Positions 34,301 through 46,347 of a stretch of DNA of 64,000 nucleotides are shown one piece after another. The stretch is from Naganishia liquefaciens. Its lineage: Eukaryota; Basidiomycota; Tremellomycetes; Filobasidiales; Filobasidiaceae. The stretch covers positions 744,001-808,000 of the forward strand of contig BLZA01000017.1 of assembly GCA_013423385.1 (NCBI GenBank), in the 5' to 3' direction. A program made the position numbers and the translations under genes. The notes under the pieces were generated by a model. It made no database searches. It was not told where the DNA came from and was given only the letters and a program-made list of their open reading frames with translations. The stretch's first letter is position 1; each line of letters begins with the position of its first letter.

Positions 34301-37300
34301 CCGGAGCATGCGGGATAACCTCGCCAGAGCTCTCTTCGGCGGTGGCGGGTCCAAACCAGCCTCGAAACCAGCCTCTCCCGCGCCAGCCTCCAACAAGGCT
34401 GCACTGGCAAAATTGGGCGGCGGCGATGCTAGCAATGTTGGCGCACTCTTTGCCGCCATTCAAGGCGGTGCGCGCCTCAAGCACACGACAACGAATGATC
34501 GCAGCGGCGCGCCAGTGTCCGGCCGAGTTATTGGTGATGCGGCTCCTCCTGCGCACATCAGTGATGTTCCCCGTGAACATGCATCGCCCACAGTTCCGGC
34601 TCCTCAGCCTGCGCAGGAGGAGGAACATGACATCTCTAAGCGTTCTGCCAACCGGCAATCAGTCGACTGGTATTCAGGCCTTGCTGCGGATGCGAATCGC
34701 TCCGCTGCGGAAGCCAGCGGGATGGCTTCGGTGGTGGAGGCCGATGAGCCTTCAGAGGAGGCGCAAGGAGCAGAAACGACCCATCCCACGCTCAATCCTG
34801 AGAATGACCCTACGGGCGAGTTTGACATGACGACCAGTACGTGCTTTGTATCCTTCTGTCCCTCACGATGCTGATCAGAATTTCAACAGCCTTGAAGGTA
34901 CGATCGCTTTACCCTTACGATGGGCAGCGGGATGTCGATCTCAGTAGGTCGAGATGTCCGCAACATTCCCAGATTTCGACTGACTCTGTTCAATAGGTTT
35001 CAAGGAGAACATGATCCTCATGGCGCACCCCGCCAAAGACCCTGTAAGCCCGTGGTGGTACGGCATGTTGCTTCAAGGAGGGAAGTCGGGCTGGTTCCCC
35101 AACAGCTACGTGGAGGAAATCAAAGGTTGGTCTGACGGATTAGCGAGGCCAAAGCGCGCTAAAGTCGAACCTCATACAGTTCAACAAGCAAAAGCATTAT
35201 TCCCTTATGCGGGCAACACCGATGAAGAATTGCCCTTCGCGGAGGGAGACACCATCAACATTGTAGACTCAAGCGAGGCCGACTGGTGGAAGGCTGAGAA
35301 GGGTGGCATGATCTTCATCGTGCCTGCTGCATACCTTGAACTGAGTTAGTACACATTTTCGTCAACTGCGATATCCGGTGGCGTGTCGTCAGTCCTTGTT
35401 GTTTACCGGTCTTTCCTCGTCACGCGTTCACACAGGCTGAAATGTGTTGTCTTTCTTATTTTAACATATGAAATAAACCTTGTATGCGCATATACCATGT
35501 CTTTCCCGCCTCCCCATATTATCAGTCCGCACCTCGCAGCGCGATGAAGGAGAGACTGTATCGGCGGAACAGACATCTGCTTCGTCAACTGAACCGGGAA
35601 ACACCATAGCAGATAACAACGCAAAATCATCATCGGAACGAGATACAGACATTGACTCAGCAAGTGACACGTCGGAAGACAGCGTCTTATCGTTTGATCG
35701 AGACACGCCAGAGCAAACACCTGATGCCCCTCGTGAGCGCGAGGTGGAGCGACAGCGAAGAGAGCAAGAAAGACTGCGTATTCTTGAGAGCGCCGGCCTG
35801 CATGTTACCAAAGACGGTTCGGGACAAACCGGTCCTCGTGTCAAACGCAGACCACCTCCCGCAAAACCAGTCAACAAGACTTCGGAATCGGCCAAGACGG
35901 CAGGACCACCGCTGCCCAATCCGGTCGTCACAGAGAACAGACCAAGACATGACCGAGCCATATCACGAGAGTCGATGGTATCACTTGGACCGGACGCTTA
36001 TGACCGTTACGAGGCATACCTTGAAAAAGCCAAAGCGATTTCACAGAATAGAGCGAGATCTCAAAGCGATGTGCGGCCGCCTTCGATAACAGTATTGGAT
36101 AAGACCATGCCCATGCAAATCGGATCGCCAGCGTCCTCAACGTTGACGCTGGGATCTTTGTCAAAGGAAAGCAAATTGGCTGGCTTCATGAACAAGCTTT
36201 CGACGCCCGCAACGCCGGATCGACGATCGACCGCAAGTATCAGCGGGCCTATCCATATCGTCCGCGTTGACGAAGAGGCCGATGATGCTCCGACTCACGG
36301 AATGGGACCGACCTGGTCTAGCTTGGTTGACGCGGAACTCCTGCAGAATATCAACGATAAAGAGAGAAAGCGTCAGGAAGTGAGTGAGTGAAACCTTAGG
36401 TGAACACAATACTTATCAGCGTATCTGTAAAGGCGATGTTCGAGTTCATTGTCACCGAAGGGGCTTATGTGCGCGACCTTCAATTGGTTGTGGAGGTATG
36501 TCTTCAATTCAAAGGCGATTCGAAGATCCAATAACGCCTGCCATGTAGGTGTTCTACGCTCCATTGCTTTCAATGATGGACGAGAGCGAGACGACTGCAA
36601 TCTTTGGCAACTTGGAAGACGTTAGTATCCCGCCTCGACCGTTGTGAACCAAACAAAAGCTGACAGTTGCCTCGCTAGATACTGTTGTTCAATACAGTAA
36701 TGATGTCAGCAAACGGTTACTCTCCGCCGCTGACCCTTTTCCACTTAACAGAGTCTTTTGAGTTCACTGGAGGACAGGCAGAAGGCCTGCCGTCTTTACA
36801 TCGATCGAATTAGCGATATTCTCTCCGCCCAATTACCAAACCTCTTTATCTACAAGGCATGTCCTGTCGTTGGTGATGGCCAGAACCCGAATCCGCACTG
36901 ATCTGGTTCTCAAATGCAGGAGTATTGCATGAAGCAGAGTCAGGCCATCGCGCAGTTGCAAGCGATCCGCGATCAAAATACAAAAATCGCTTCCTACCTA
37001 CAAGTGAGGCGCTCTTTCTTCCCTCAGATCCCTCCCGGTCCTCTGACACCTACTCTGCCTCTAGACCGTCCGAAATGAAAACGGCTTGATTAGAAACCTG
37101 GATCTTTCGAGCTTCCTGCTTGAGCCAAGTAAGAACCCCTTTGTCGCTGGCAAATCTACAGATAGCTGAAATCCCTGTTAGTGCAACGTCTCACTCGCTA
37201 CCCACTGTTGATCCGTCAAGTCAGTGTCATCCATCTATTTCGCTTCTGAAAACTTATAATAGGAATGCTCAGATCATGAAGTACGGAGAAGAACCCGAGG

Positions 37301-37981
37301 AACTAGTTCAGCTCGATACGGCTCTCATGAGCACCGAACGCGTGCTGGCAGAAGTCAATGAATCGGTACGGCTAGCCGAGAACTTCGAAAGACTGCGAGT
37401 CATATCAGAAGACCTCTGGATAGGTGGAGAAGGGTGAGCTACATGCTGAATATCTGGAACTTCAACGATTGAAAGGCCGAATCCAATTTCAGACGCCTGG
37501 ATTTAACACAGAACACAGCTTACATGGGTCCGCGCCATCTCCTCAAGGAGGGATTCGTTACCAAGGCAAAAAGTGGTAGAAAGCTGCAGTTGGTATTGTG
37601 CAATGATATCATCGTTCTGCTGGAATCACGAAATTTATACCGAATGGTAGGTCGCTTGCTCATATTGTTATCCGCTGACGAACCGCGAATACAGCCGATA
37701 CCACTGCATGAGGCGAAAGCAAATGAGGGTTCCTCTCGCGACGGCACTGCATTCACCATCATTCAAGAGTACAAGAGACACGGGGACACAATCGCGCTGA
37801 AGTAGGTCCTTCATCCGGTCCCGACTGGTCAAGCCTCATCGTGGAACCTTTACCCAGGGCTACGTCGGCCAAAGACGCTCAAGCATGGGTTCGCTTGATA
37901 AATGAGTCCCGAGCAGCCGCAATCACTGAGCGAGAAGCTTGGGTCAGGCAAAATCGTCGTCGCAGCGGGATAGGCTACTGA
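31348..37981 (+). CDS. CIN1: intersectin (Cin1): EH, coiled coil, WH2, 2xSH3, DH-PH
   Basis: Endocytic scaffold and Rho-family GEF. Seventeen exons: 31348-32180, 32238-32314, 32365-34836, 34890-34943, 34997-35344, 35526-36379, 36433-36495, 36549-36620, 36679-36696, 36752-36856, 36920-37003, 37065-37128, 37182-37219, 37273-37433, 37493-37646, 37695-37801, 37858-37981; 1875 residues, phases close. Order: Met/Gly/Gln-rich tail with repeated QxTG sites; one EH domain (about 230-330); long charged coiled coil; Pro-rich region with polyproline; WH2 actin motif (LFAAIQGGARLKHT); two SH3 domains (WWYGMLLQGGKSGWFPNSYVEE and DWWKAEKGG); linker; DH domain (VTEGAYVRDLQLVVE, EPMQRLTRYPLL); PH domain ending DAQAWVRLINES. 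Matches what I recall of Cryptococcus neoformans Cin1, which has long and short forms. Exon 9 is 18 nt; intron 36857-36919 is GC-AG; intron 5 could yield the short form. Confidence 0.95.
35345..35525 (+). promoter_or_regulatory. long CIN1 intron with in-frame stop (isoform switch candidate)
   Basis: 181-nt intron (gttagt...tatcag) between the second SH3 exon and the linker to the DH domain. If unspliced, the frame ends TAG at 35347-35349, giving Tyr-Leu-Glu-Leu-Ser as the C terminus. An AATAAA follows 122 bases later. Compare other introns of this gene at about 50-70 nt. Confidence 0.6.
35472..35477 (+). terminator. AATAAA polyadenylation signal inside CIN1 intron
   Basis: Perfect AATAAA in the long intron, downstream of the in-frame stop. 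Suggests premature 3'-end formation for a short transcript; inferred, not proved. Confidence 0.45.
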
Positions 37982-38097
37982 TCGGAAAGCTCATGTTACG
38001 TTGATGGACTGCACAGCCTGTAATCTGTAATAGCAGGGTTTCTTCAATCTGGGAAAATGGACTATGGCATCACGAATTTGTACCGGAGCGAATGCAA

Positions 38098-40174
38098 CTA
38101 TTCAGCCTTGATGACTTGCTCATTCTGACCCTGCTCTCCAGCTAGCTCGCTCATCACCACTTCGGCAAGATGCTCAGCGTTTTGAATACCGGGCTCTTGA
38201 ATAGCCTTCGCAATAACATCAAGCTCCCCGCGGTCTTCTTGCTTGACAGCTGGTATTGTTTCGGAGCTTGAGGCCTCTGGTAGAACGTCGGTGCCGATCT
38301 CGATTTCGATTTTTCTCAGAACGGGTTCAGTCGGAGCCGGCGCGTGCCAGTAACCCCGTGGTGTGGTCGGCTTCTCGTCTGTGACCGACGTTTCGCCGAT
38401 TGGTCCGGATTCGAGGAAACCGAATTCGACAACTTTGCGTCCCTTAACATTTACGTTCGCTACCCTGGATGGGCATATCCTTTCCGCCCCAAGAAAGCAG
38501 ACATCACATCGGGGACCCACCGGTAAGCATACGACCTGTCCAAAGCCAACGAGGACATGGTTGATCGGTTTGAACAGATGTGGTGGAAGCCAAGATTCGA
38601 GGTTGAGTCTGTCGATGGATTGGTCGGTCAATTCTCTCCCAATCGTTCTTCCAGGCAACGATCGTACCTCGTCTGTTCAGGTTCCGACGTTTTCGGCTTA
38701 TGCCAGCCAAGCCGACTACAATGACCGGTCATTCAATAGCCATGCATATTTCCAGAAAAGAACTACTCACTTAGTAATCCTGTGAACATGTACATCGACT
38801 CCAACGCCTATACAAGGAGCGTCAGTGCTGGATCGGATTGAAGGTCACGAGTAAAGACGACCTACCAGCATTTCTAAGACGGAAAGCTATCAGCTCCGTG
38901 GCAAGTGGCGAATACGGACGAAACTTACATGTTCCAAGCGCATTGCAGAGCGAGAAACGCCATCTTGGGGCCCACACCTTTGAGCTTGACGAGTCCACCT
39001 AATGTGCGTGGAATGTCACCTTCGACTTCGGTGATTCCCTCGACAACCTCGTTTTTGACTTCGCCATCATCCAATCCTCCCTCAAGTATGCGTCTCGCGG
39101 CATCCTGTATGTACTCGGTCTTGCGGCGCCAGAAACCGACCTTATTGATGCATTCGGCGACCACTTCGGCCGGCGCCGCCGCTAAAGATGAGGCTGTCAA
39201 TCCGCCGAGCAGTGTGTTGTGCAGATTTGTGACCGCTTGACTTGTGACCGGATCTTTCGTTTGCGACGATAACATGAGGGATATAAGCATGTGGAAGCGA
39301 ATCGTCTGGAAACAACTGGGTCAGTGTTCGTCTCTGGAAGGCGAAAGCCAGCGATTGCTTACTTTGGGATGATCCGTACGCTCCCCGTTGGGAGTTTCAC
39401 ATCCTCTGAGAGCAAATACATGCTAAAGATTCCGATTTTGTCGTTAAATGAAAAGGCTTACAGCGTATCAACCGGGGCCACGATCTTTTCTCTCATCTTC
39501 TCTATCAGCTCATATTGTCTCCGCCATCTTGGTGGCTCTGGATGAGGTTTGTCCAATTTTAGCTTGATCGGCGTACTCGGCCGAGGTGTAGCGCCGTCCT
39601 TCTTGGTCTTTGGCGTCTTGCGCGCAGGGGTCCCTTCCTCGGCCTTGACGGACTTCAACGGGGTCTCCTCCTGCTCTAATTCTATACGCGACGAGCCAGG
39701 CTGGCTCCGAGTGCTGCGGCGAAGAGGAGTCGCCGGTGGTTCCGGCTTGACCTTGAGGATCTCCTGTGCTGTCAGGCCTCCTGTTTGCGGCGGGGGCGAA
39801 AGCGTTGATGCAGTCGAAGCGGGAGAGGTGGGCCCAGCTTTTGCTTCATCGGCCTGAGCAATCCTTGTTCTCTTGGATATCTGTGGCTGATGTTCAGCAG
39901 GCCGTGAGCGTTTACCAGCGTTACTTGATTTCAATGGCCCTTCTATGGTTCCAGACGAATCGCCTCCGAAGAAGCGATTTTCTTCTGCCTGCTCTTGTAG
40001 AGCGGCGGGCCCTTCATCCTTAATTGACGCATTGTGCTCCGCGGTGTTCAGGCCATCTTTATCTCCGACTGAATTAGTGGGTGCACCGAGAGAATACAAG
40101 GTCACCCTCGGATTCGTCCGTGATCTTGTCGTTCGAAGCGGAGGAGCGTTATTGGTATGCACTGAGCCGGTCAT
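38098..40174 (-). CDS. NTH1: endonuclease III homologue, bifunctional DNA glycosylase/AP lyase
   Basis: Base-excision repair enzyme removing oxidised pyrimidines, in nucleus and possibly mitochondria. Start ATG at 40174 (MTGSVHTNN); the first 230 residues are disordered and carry basic NLS-like patches (GKRSRP, ARKTPKTKKDG). Catalytic part: VAPVDTL-GCETPNGE, RFHMLISLMLSSQTKD, helix-hairpin-helix LVKLKGVGPKMAFLAL with the catalytic Lys, then GVGVDVHVHRITNRLGW with the catalytic Asp. The iron-sulphur loop is CLPVGPRCDVC...C, spaced 6-2-7 instead of the usual 6-2-5. A 120-residue acidic tail follows and ends KAE. About eight exons; LESWLP and INHVLVGFGQ confirm the last joins. Adjacent to CIN1 tail to tail, 116 bases apart. 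Confidence 0.93.
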
Positions 40175-41555
40175 TTTCTGATCGTTATTAAGATACGATA
40201 GTAAAGAGAGTCCCTCCGTCTGCGTTTCTCGTCCCACCTGCCGGCTTAAGACGAAGCAGAGACGACGTCGACAGGACGCTCTTGTCGCGAATGCTGCTGG
40301 CTATTCATTGCGTTGGGTGCGCTCTAGTCTGCATGTCTGTCGATCGATTCACCTGAGACATTGCGCTGTACCTACAATACTCTGAATCGCAGTACAGCAG
40401 ACACCGCGGACCAAGCGTGTCGAGAACAGCGAGATCTTGATCATGCATGTCACCACTCGGTTTCAACTGGCCATCGAGCCGCAAGCTCTCGGACGATAGA
40501 TCAGCCAGCATCTCTCGTCCGCTCGAATACTACTGCCGCCTCCCAGGTGCCTCGAATCGTCAAGCTCCCAGCGATATCAAAGGCGTATAAGACGGCAGAC
40601 AGAAAGCAAATACATTGATGAAGGATGCGTAGAGGAAGTCTGAAAGTTGGAGATGGAGAGACAGGACACGGACGGGTGTACGCCCAAGGGAAGGGTTGGA
40701 CATCCACAAGACCCTGGGCGATACCTGAAGTGACTACATCTTATCATTGGGAAGCTGTTAGATTGCGCCGTTCAGTTTGTCGTATCTCGAAACGACGGGA
40801 CCCTATCGCACTTCAGTTGCAAAGCTGTATGTTTTTCTTGTAGACAGGCCCAAGCCATGTCAGAAGTGTTTGTAAATTCTCCTGAGAAACCCGATAAGTC
40901 TTCTGTTGGATCAGTCAGATTCATAGTACATGATCCGAAGACTGCTCTAGCAGAATCAAATGAAACAGGCAACTTGGTTTAAATTCTCATAATGATGGAT
41001 GGTACAGGCGCAGCGACTTTTCGGAAAACTGGCTTTCAACAATCATCTGATTCTCGGCGGGCGTTCTCGCAATGCGTCCCGAAGAAGCCCGAAGAAGCTG
41101 CTATTACTCCGTGAGAGGACAAAATAACAGCGTTTGTTATTCTTTATGCTAGCGTGTCATCAGAAACCTTCCGCCTTCCGATTTGGCAGCAAAACAGCGC
41201 TGAGTTCAGAAACGGAATGGCATGATTGTTGTACGGTCTAGATCAGCAGATTACAAGCGGGTGTCCAGCGACGAATGAGTCGTCAGCATAGACGAAGCTT
41301 TGGGATTGCCGTAGGCCATCGTCCGATCATCCGGCCCGTCAGATGCTGAAAGTCGCGTTATCGACTCTCACGCCGAGTACGATCTCATCCCGGCCAATTC
41401 CGCGATTCGTCTGCGGACAAGTTTCGGAAAAGTCCTTCACCGTGATCGGGTCGCTTTGAAGCAACTCTGACGAGAGGTCTCATGGCATTGATGATCGACA
41501 CCCAGGGCCAACAGCGCGTCGAAAGAGGAAGGTCAACCGGATTACTTGGCCAACC
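40175..41555. other. 1.4-kb intergenic region
   Basis: Between the 5' end of NTH1 and the 3' end of UPF2, both minus strand. Open frames of 60-85 codons on both strands around 40360-40840 have no motifs and no matching exons. No RNA gene recognised. Confidence 0.5.
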
Positions 41556-44500
41556 TTAGCCGTCAGCGTGTCGCCGGGGCGTGAACCTGTTTCGAATAGA
41601 CTGCTCCATAGCGGCTTGCTCATTTTGCTCCAATCGTCGTTCGTTTTGCAGTACCTGTGACCGAGAACCAGTCAGATGCGTAGCAGAGAGCAAAGGGGTA
41701 TTCCATGGACTAACCAACCGCTTCAGTTGCTCCTGTTCTTGCTTGTTTTGCAGTTGCTGCGAGCGAGTGTTGATCGCGAGAGCAGAGTCGAGAGGAATGT
41801 CAAGCGTTCGGACCTGAACACTAAATTTTAGGACGGCTCTCATAGGGACTTTAGCGAATTGGCAAGGCTTACCGTTTGCTTGTTTCCCTTCTTCGCCAGC
41901 AAGGAGAATTGCATGTGTTTGTCACTGGGAGCAGCAGCATTGCTGTGATCGTTTGCGGGATGCTGTGCCTTCCGAATCAAGGGTACGGCTTGATCAAAGA
42001 TTGGTGCTGCCTTTCGCACATCACGCCGCACTTCCGTCGTGTCGGCCAACATCTTGGCAAATTCCCTCGAGAAGTCTTCCTCGGCTTCTTCGTCATACTC
42101 GTCGCGTCTACTGATGCTACCGATCAGACGAACTTCCTCGTCTTCGTCGTCAGACTCATCGATTCTTGCGTCTGAAGCCCCCTTTGGAGAGGCGTGGCAT
42201 TAGATGTGTGCGATTCGTCCTTTTCAGGGAACTTGCCTCGTCGTCGTCTACCGGTTCATCCTCTTCTTGGTCATCCTCTTCGGTCCCTGCGTGTTTCCTG
42301 CCATTGTCCCCAACACTTTCGGTCTCATCCTCCTCCTCCTCATCTTCTTCAGCTTCCTCTGGCAGAGCAGATGTCATCAGCAATATCAGACGACGCTAAC
42401 CCTACAGCAACTCACCTTCGACAGGTTCCGCTACAATCATGTCATCAATGGCTAAGGCAGCTTCCTGAAAAGTCTTGAAGGGCGTCATCTTCGGGCGCAA
42501 CGTCTACGAGAACATTAGACCAGTCAAAAAATGGTTTCGAACGTCGAAAAAGCACTCAGGTGGCTTACCTCGAGAGTATCCGACACCATGAATTCGACAT
42601 CCATCGGCAACTCGGCTTTGCACAGCACGTATGCCTAGAAAATACAGTAAATGACTCAGAAAAGTGGCTGGAAAGAGAAGATAAGATGCATCGCTTGCCT
42701 GGAACACGGTCAAGAATTGATCCAGCTTCTTCTTGTTTGAGCCTCTGTCGAAGCAAGCTCCGCAGGTATCCAAGAGAGTACACGCCAAGCGGATACGGAA
42801 GAAGTCGTCCGCAGCATCAATCTCACTTGAACGTCCCGGGATAGGCAGACCCTCGGCTGCGAATGCGCTCATCATTACTTGTATCAGACAGCCGGCCATT
42901 TCCACTCACGATGCCCAAAAGCGATGAGTGACCAAAGCGTGTCGAAAACGACAGGGGTGCTGACAACCCGATACATATAGAGTTCACCGAAGAATTTCAT
43001 GGTAGAGATCCGGCGCTGATTGTGCTTGAAGATGTTATCCTGTATGGCTTGTGTCAGCGATCATTACCACCGTACTAGTTTCACGACAACGCACTTCCAT
43101 GCCTGCTCGGATGTCTTCCAGAACCTGATCGAGAATGCCGAGACTGAAATCCGGATGGTACTTTTGCAGATCATATACCAGCATCGCGACCAAGGGTATG
43201 TTTCCGAACTTGACTTCCCAGATCTCGTTGAATGTCCTGAAGATGAAATCGACAATAGCGTCGTCCTCCCAGTGCATTTTGCGAATAAGTTTCAGCACTT
43301 TGTCGACTGTCTTTTTGACCAGAACATCTTGAATTAAATGCTGAATAAACGATTGCATTGGTGTCAATTCGATTTGCGTGATGGCAACTCTCTCGGGAGG
43401 ATTGCATTGGTAGTATGCATTCTCCAACATGACCTTCTGACGAGCGTCGAAATGCTGCGTGTTCTGCTTTCGGCGCATGAGATCCACCTACAAGCCAAAC
43501 CTCATTAACGACGAACGACCACCTGACTTGATAGAGATGGATTCTCACCATTGCTTTGGCTCTTTCACTGGTTTCCTCGTTTCTGAGCAAGAATCGACCA
43601 CATGATTCCAGTAGGTTGGCGACGTTGTCGACATTGGGTCCGGTAAAGTCTTCAAGGCACACTTTCAAGACATGCAGGATTGTGTGGGGTTGTGCGACCT
43701 TGAACTTCGCCAACTCTCCGTAGTAGCGGATATTCTGCGACAGCGACAAGTCAGTCCCGTAGGATTGCTATCTGCCTCCTAAATTTACCTTAAGACGAAC
43801 GGACTCCAATTCAGAAACAAGTCTCTTCCTTTGTAGATACTTGAACTCCTCATCGAGAATGGCAATGAGACCGATGCCAATGTCCGGCATATACTTGTTA
43901 AGAATTGCCGCGAACCGTGCATAATGAGGCAAAAGATCTGTCCTATTTCGAGGTATAGTACCCAGGAACTGTGGTCGCGGAAACTAATCAGACCTCATCC
44001 CACCATTGACTCGCGGACGCACCTTGATACAACGCTTCCTTGCTGCCTTAGAGTTGAGGTATGCAAAGTCCACCGCGAGCTTGTCGATAACTGTCCGGTT
44101 GTTGGCCTCTGGCAAGGCCGCGAAAACCGCGGAAAGTCGTGCAGCTGGCCCAGATTGAAGTGGATCGCCTTCGTCTAAATTTAATTTCTTGACGCCCTCG
44201 AGCCCGAGTCCCTGCTCTTTCTCGGCGACAGAGCCGGGCTGGCCATCATCAGCATCTTGATGAGTCTCTCCAGGTTCCGAATAGACCGAGTCAGGTTTAG
44301 CCTCTGGTGACTGAATGGCCGTGTCCTCTACAGACGGTTCTTCGTTGGTCTTGAGCCCCAAAAAGGTGGGAGGCACGTCATCTGCCAGATCCAGGATGTC
44401 TTCATAGAATTTCCGTTCCTCATCATCGTCCCAGATGCCACCTGAAAGGGTCTCTTCACCGTCTTTATCGAAAGCAGAGCCCGTATTGACGATCTGAAGA

Positions 44501-45905
44501 CCTGATTTGGCGAGACTGGCAGCAGTCGGTAGCTTGGGCGGGGTCAAGTTCAGAAGATCTGCCAGACTGTATTTGAGGTCGGTCAATGCCCTCTTCGGAA
44601 AACCTGGTTGAAATGCCTTACCTTTGCACACCAGCCTGCAATTTCTCGACGGCTTTTGTCATCTTCTCGTACGCATTCTGTCGGTCTTCAAAGATCTCTC
44701 CAGCCTTGATGTAGGCTTCATAATTCTTCTTATCTTGCTCAAGCAATTTCTAAAATTGAAATGCGAATCAGCCCTGACCGGGGTGGGTATCCCCCGTCAA
44801 CTTACCGTTTGACCCTTGACCAAGGCCTTGCTGGCAGTATTGAAATACGTTTCGAAAAGATGACGGAACTTGCTTTGCAGATCGAGCGAGACAAGCTCTG
44901 AATGAGACCCATTTGTCTCGGCTTCATGAGAGGTAGCTGGGTCTCCCAAGTAGGCCCGTCTGTATGACTTTAGAAAAGTGACGAGGAGCGGTATGTTGGA
45001 GTAGGTGGGATCTCCCGCCATCTTTATGAGAGAAAACATGAGCGCTGATGAAGCAATACAGCCATGTTGCAGACTCACCAGACCTTTGACACGCTCGAAG
45101 ACATGTTCTTGGCCAACCTGATCGCTCACGACCCCCTTGTTCGCCTTTCCGCCTCTCGCTTTCTCCCAAGCCCCAACCAGTCCCAGTTCAGCAATGACCC
45201 TCAACACTGGCCGGAGTCGGACGACACGCTCCTTCTCCTCCTTGTCCCGGTCTGTCGCGGGTGTCGCGGCGGATGCTATGGGATTGGATGCCGCGAGTAC
45301 ATTCAGCAGCTCCGGTAGCAACGAGCTCAAGAACTCTGGAGCGAGACGAGCATGGAGGTGGGAAATCACCTAGATAAGGAGATCAGATCAGCGAGCGATA
45401 ACATCCGCGAATGGCTTGGACATACCTCGACCGCACTGTCAATGTCGGCCTTCCCGCCCTTGGAATTCGTAATGCCTTCAACTGTTGCCGCTACGATTTC
45501 CGCGACATACTTAGTCAACGTGAGACCATCGATTTCTTTGATCAAGGTGTCCGCTGACGAAGTGAGAATAGCGGAACGCAGCTTGTTGATCAAGGTCGTG
45601 TGCTTTTTCAAAGAAGCATCGAGAGGTCCTTTCGGCTCTTGAAGTCGAGGAGAAGATAGCATCAGCGTGCGGACTCTTTCCCTGGCGATCGAAGGATGTA
45701 ACGATGCGAGTCCACACCGATCAGCCCAAGCCGACTCACTGTAAGGGTCGTCTTCCCAATATTCCTGATTCTTCTCCTTCAGCGCTTCTCGCGCGGCGAG
45801 TTTAGCAATGAACTCGTCCTTGATCGGTGTCGTCCCGCTTGCGCCCGCAGGCTCATTCAGTGCCAGAGCTGAATCCGCCGCTGCAGCAGCGGGAGCAGAG
45901 ACCAT
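41556..45905 (-). CDS. UPF2: nonsense-mediated decay factor UPF2
   Basis: Cytoplasmic NMD scaffold that bridges UPF1 and the UPF3/exon-junction complex. Start ATG at 45905 (MVSAPAAAAAD); stop at 41556. First MIF4G begins after SLKKHTTLINKLR and includes EIDGLTLTKYVAEIV. Second MIF4G covers NLTPPKLP through the Asp/Glu linker to KLAVDFAYLNSKAARKRCIK and DIGIGLIAILDEEFKYL. Third MIF4G (UPF3-binding) includes NIRYYGELAKFKVAQPHTIL, VDLMRRKQNTQHFD and FNEIWEVKFGN. A very acidic segment (SDARIDESDDEDEEV and EEAEEDEEEEDE) precedes the UPF1-binding C terminus, where EFAKMLADTTEVRR and MQFSLLAKKGNKQT are typical. Many introns. One extra intron may lie after EYWEDDPY (gtgagt...cttcaag), which I cannot settle. 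Divergent from TFA1. Confidence 0.95.
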
Positions 45906-46347
45906 GACTGCCTGAATTGAGTTTCGTCTGCAAAGGTAGAGGCAGGTGTGAGGCGGATTTGAGTTGAGCTGTAACAACAAAGGGTTTCAATGTTGCATTT
46001 CCCAGCCTTCTTCTTCACAAGGAGGGGCGGATATGGCTGCAGTGTCGGATTGTGATGAATCCTCTGCTTCCTTCCGACAGCTATTGGCAAGAGGTCCCAT
46101 CTACGTCGAGATGGCAGACTTGATGGCATTGAAGCGCTCATCATCATGCAGTTCGCCTCCACTTCTTCGCTCGCTCGATCGCTGCATGGCATTGGTCTCA
46201 CAGCTGGTTTCAACATGAGCTTCTGGAAAGGTTACTGTCATAGCTCATCCTCTGCTCCTCCAGATGAGTCCCTAAGATCGTCGGGATATCTTCAGGCCTC
46301 GCTCGGCTGTTACAACGTGCCAGTACTGGACAAGAGAGTCTACCAAC
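45906..46347. promoter_or_regulatory. divergent promoter region, UPF2 / TFA1
   Basis: 442 bases between two start codons facing apart. Two essential-type RNA genes share it. No clear TATA box; no other gene seen. Confidence 0.5.

Noticed and set aside
33658-34830. 390-codon plus-strand frame and several minus-strand frames inside CIN1
   Set aside because: Arg/Leu/Pro-rich shadows of the proline-rich coding sequence; the EH-to-SH3 frame is the real one.
35347-35349. reading CIN1 as ending here with a separate downstream RhoGEF gene
   Set aside because: A phase-1 GT-AG intron joins the halves in frame and the intersectin order SH3-DH-PH is conserved, so one gene with two isoforms fits better.
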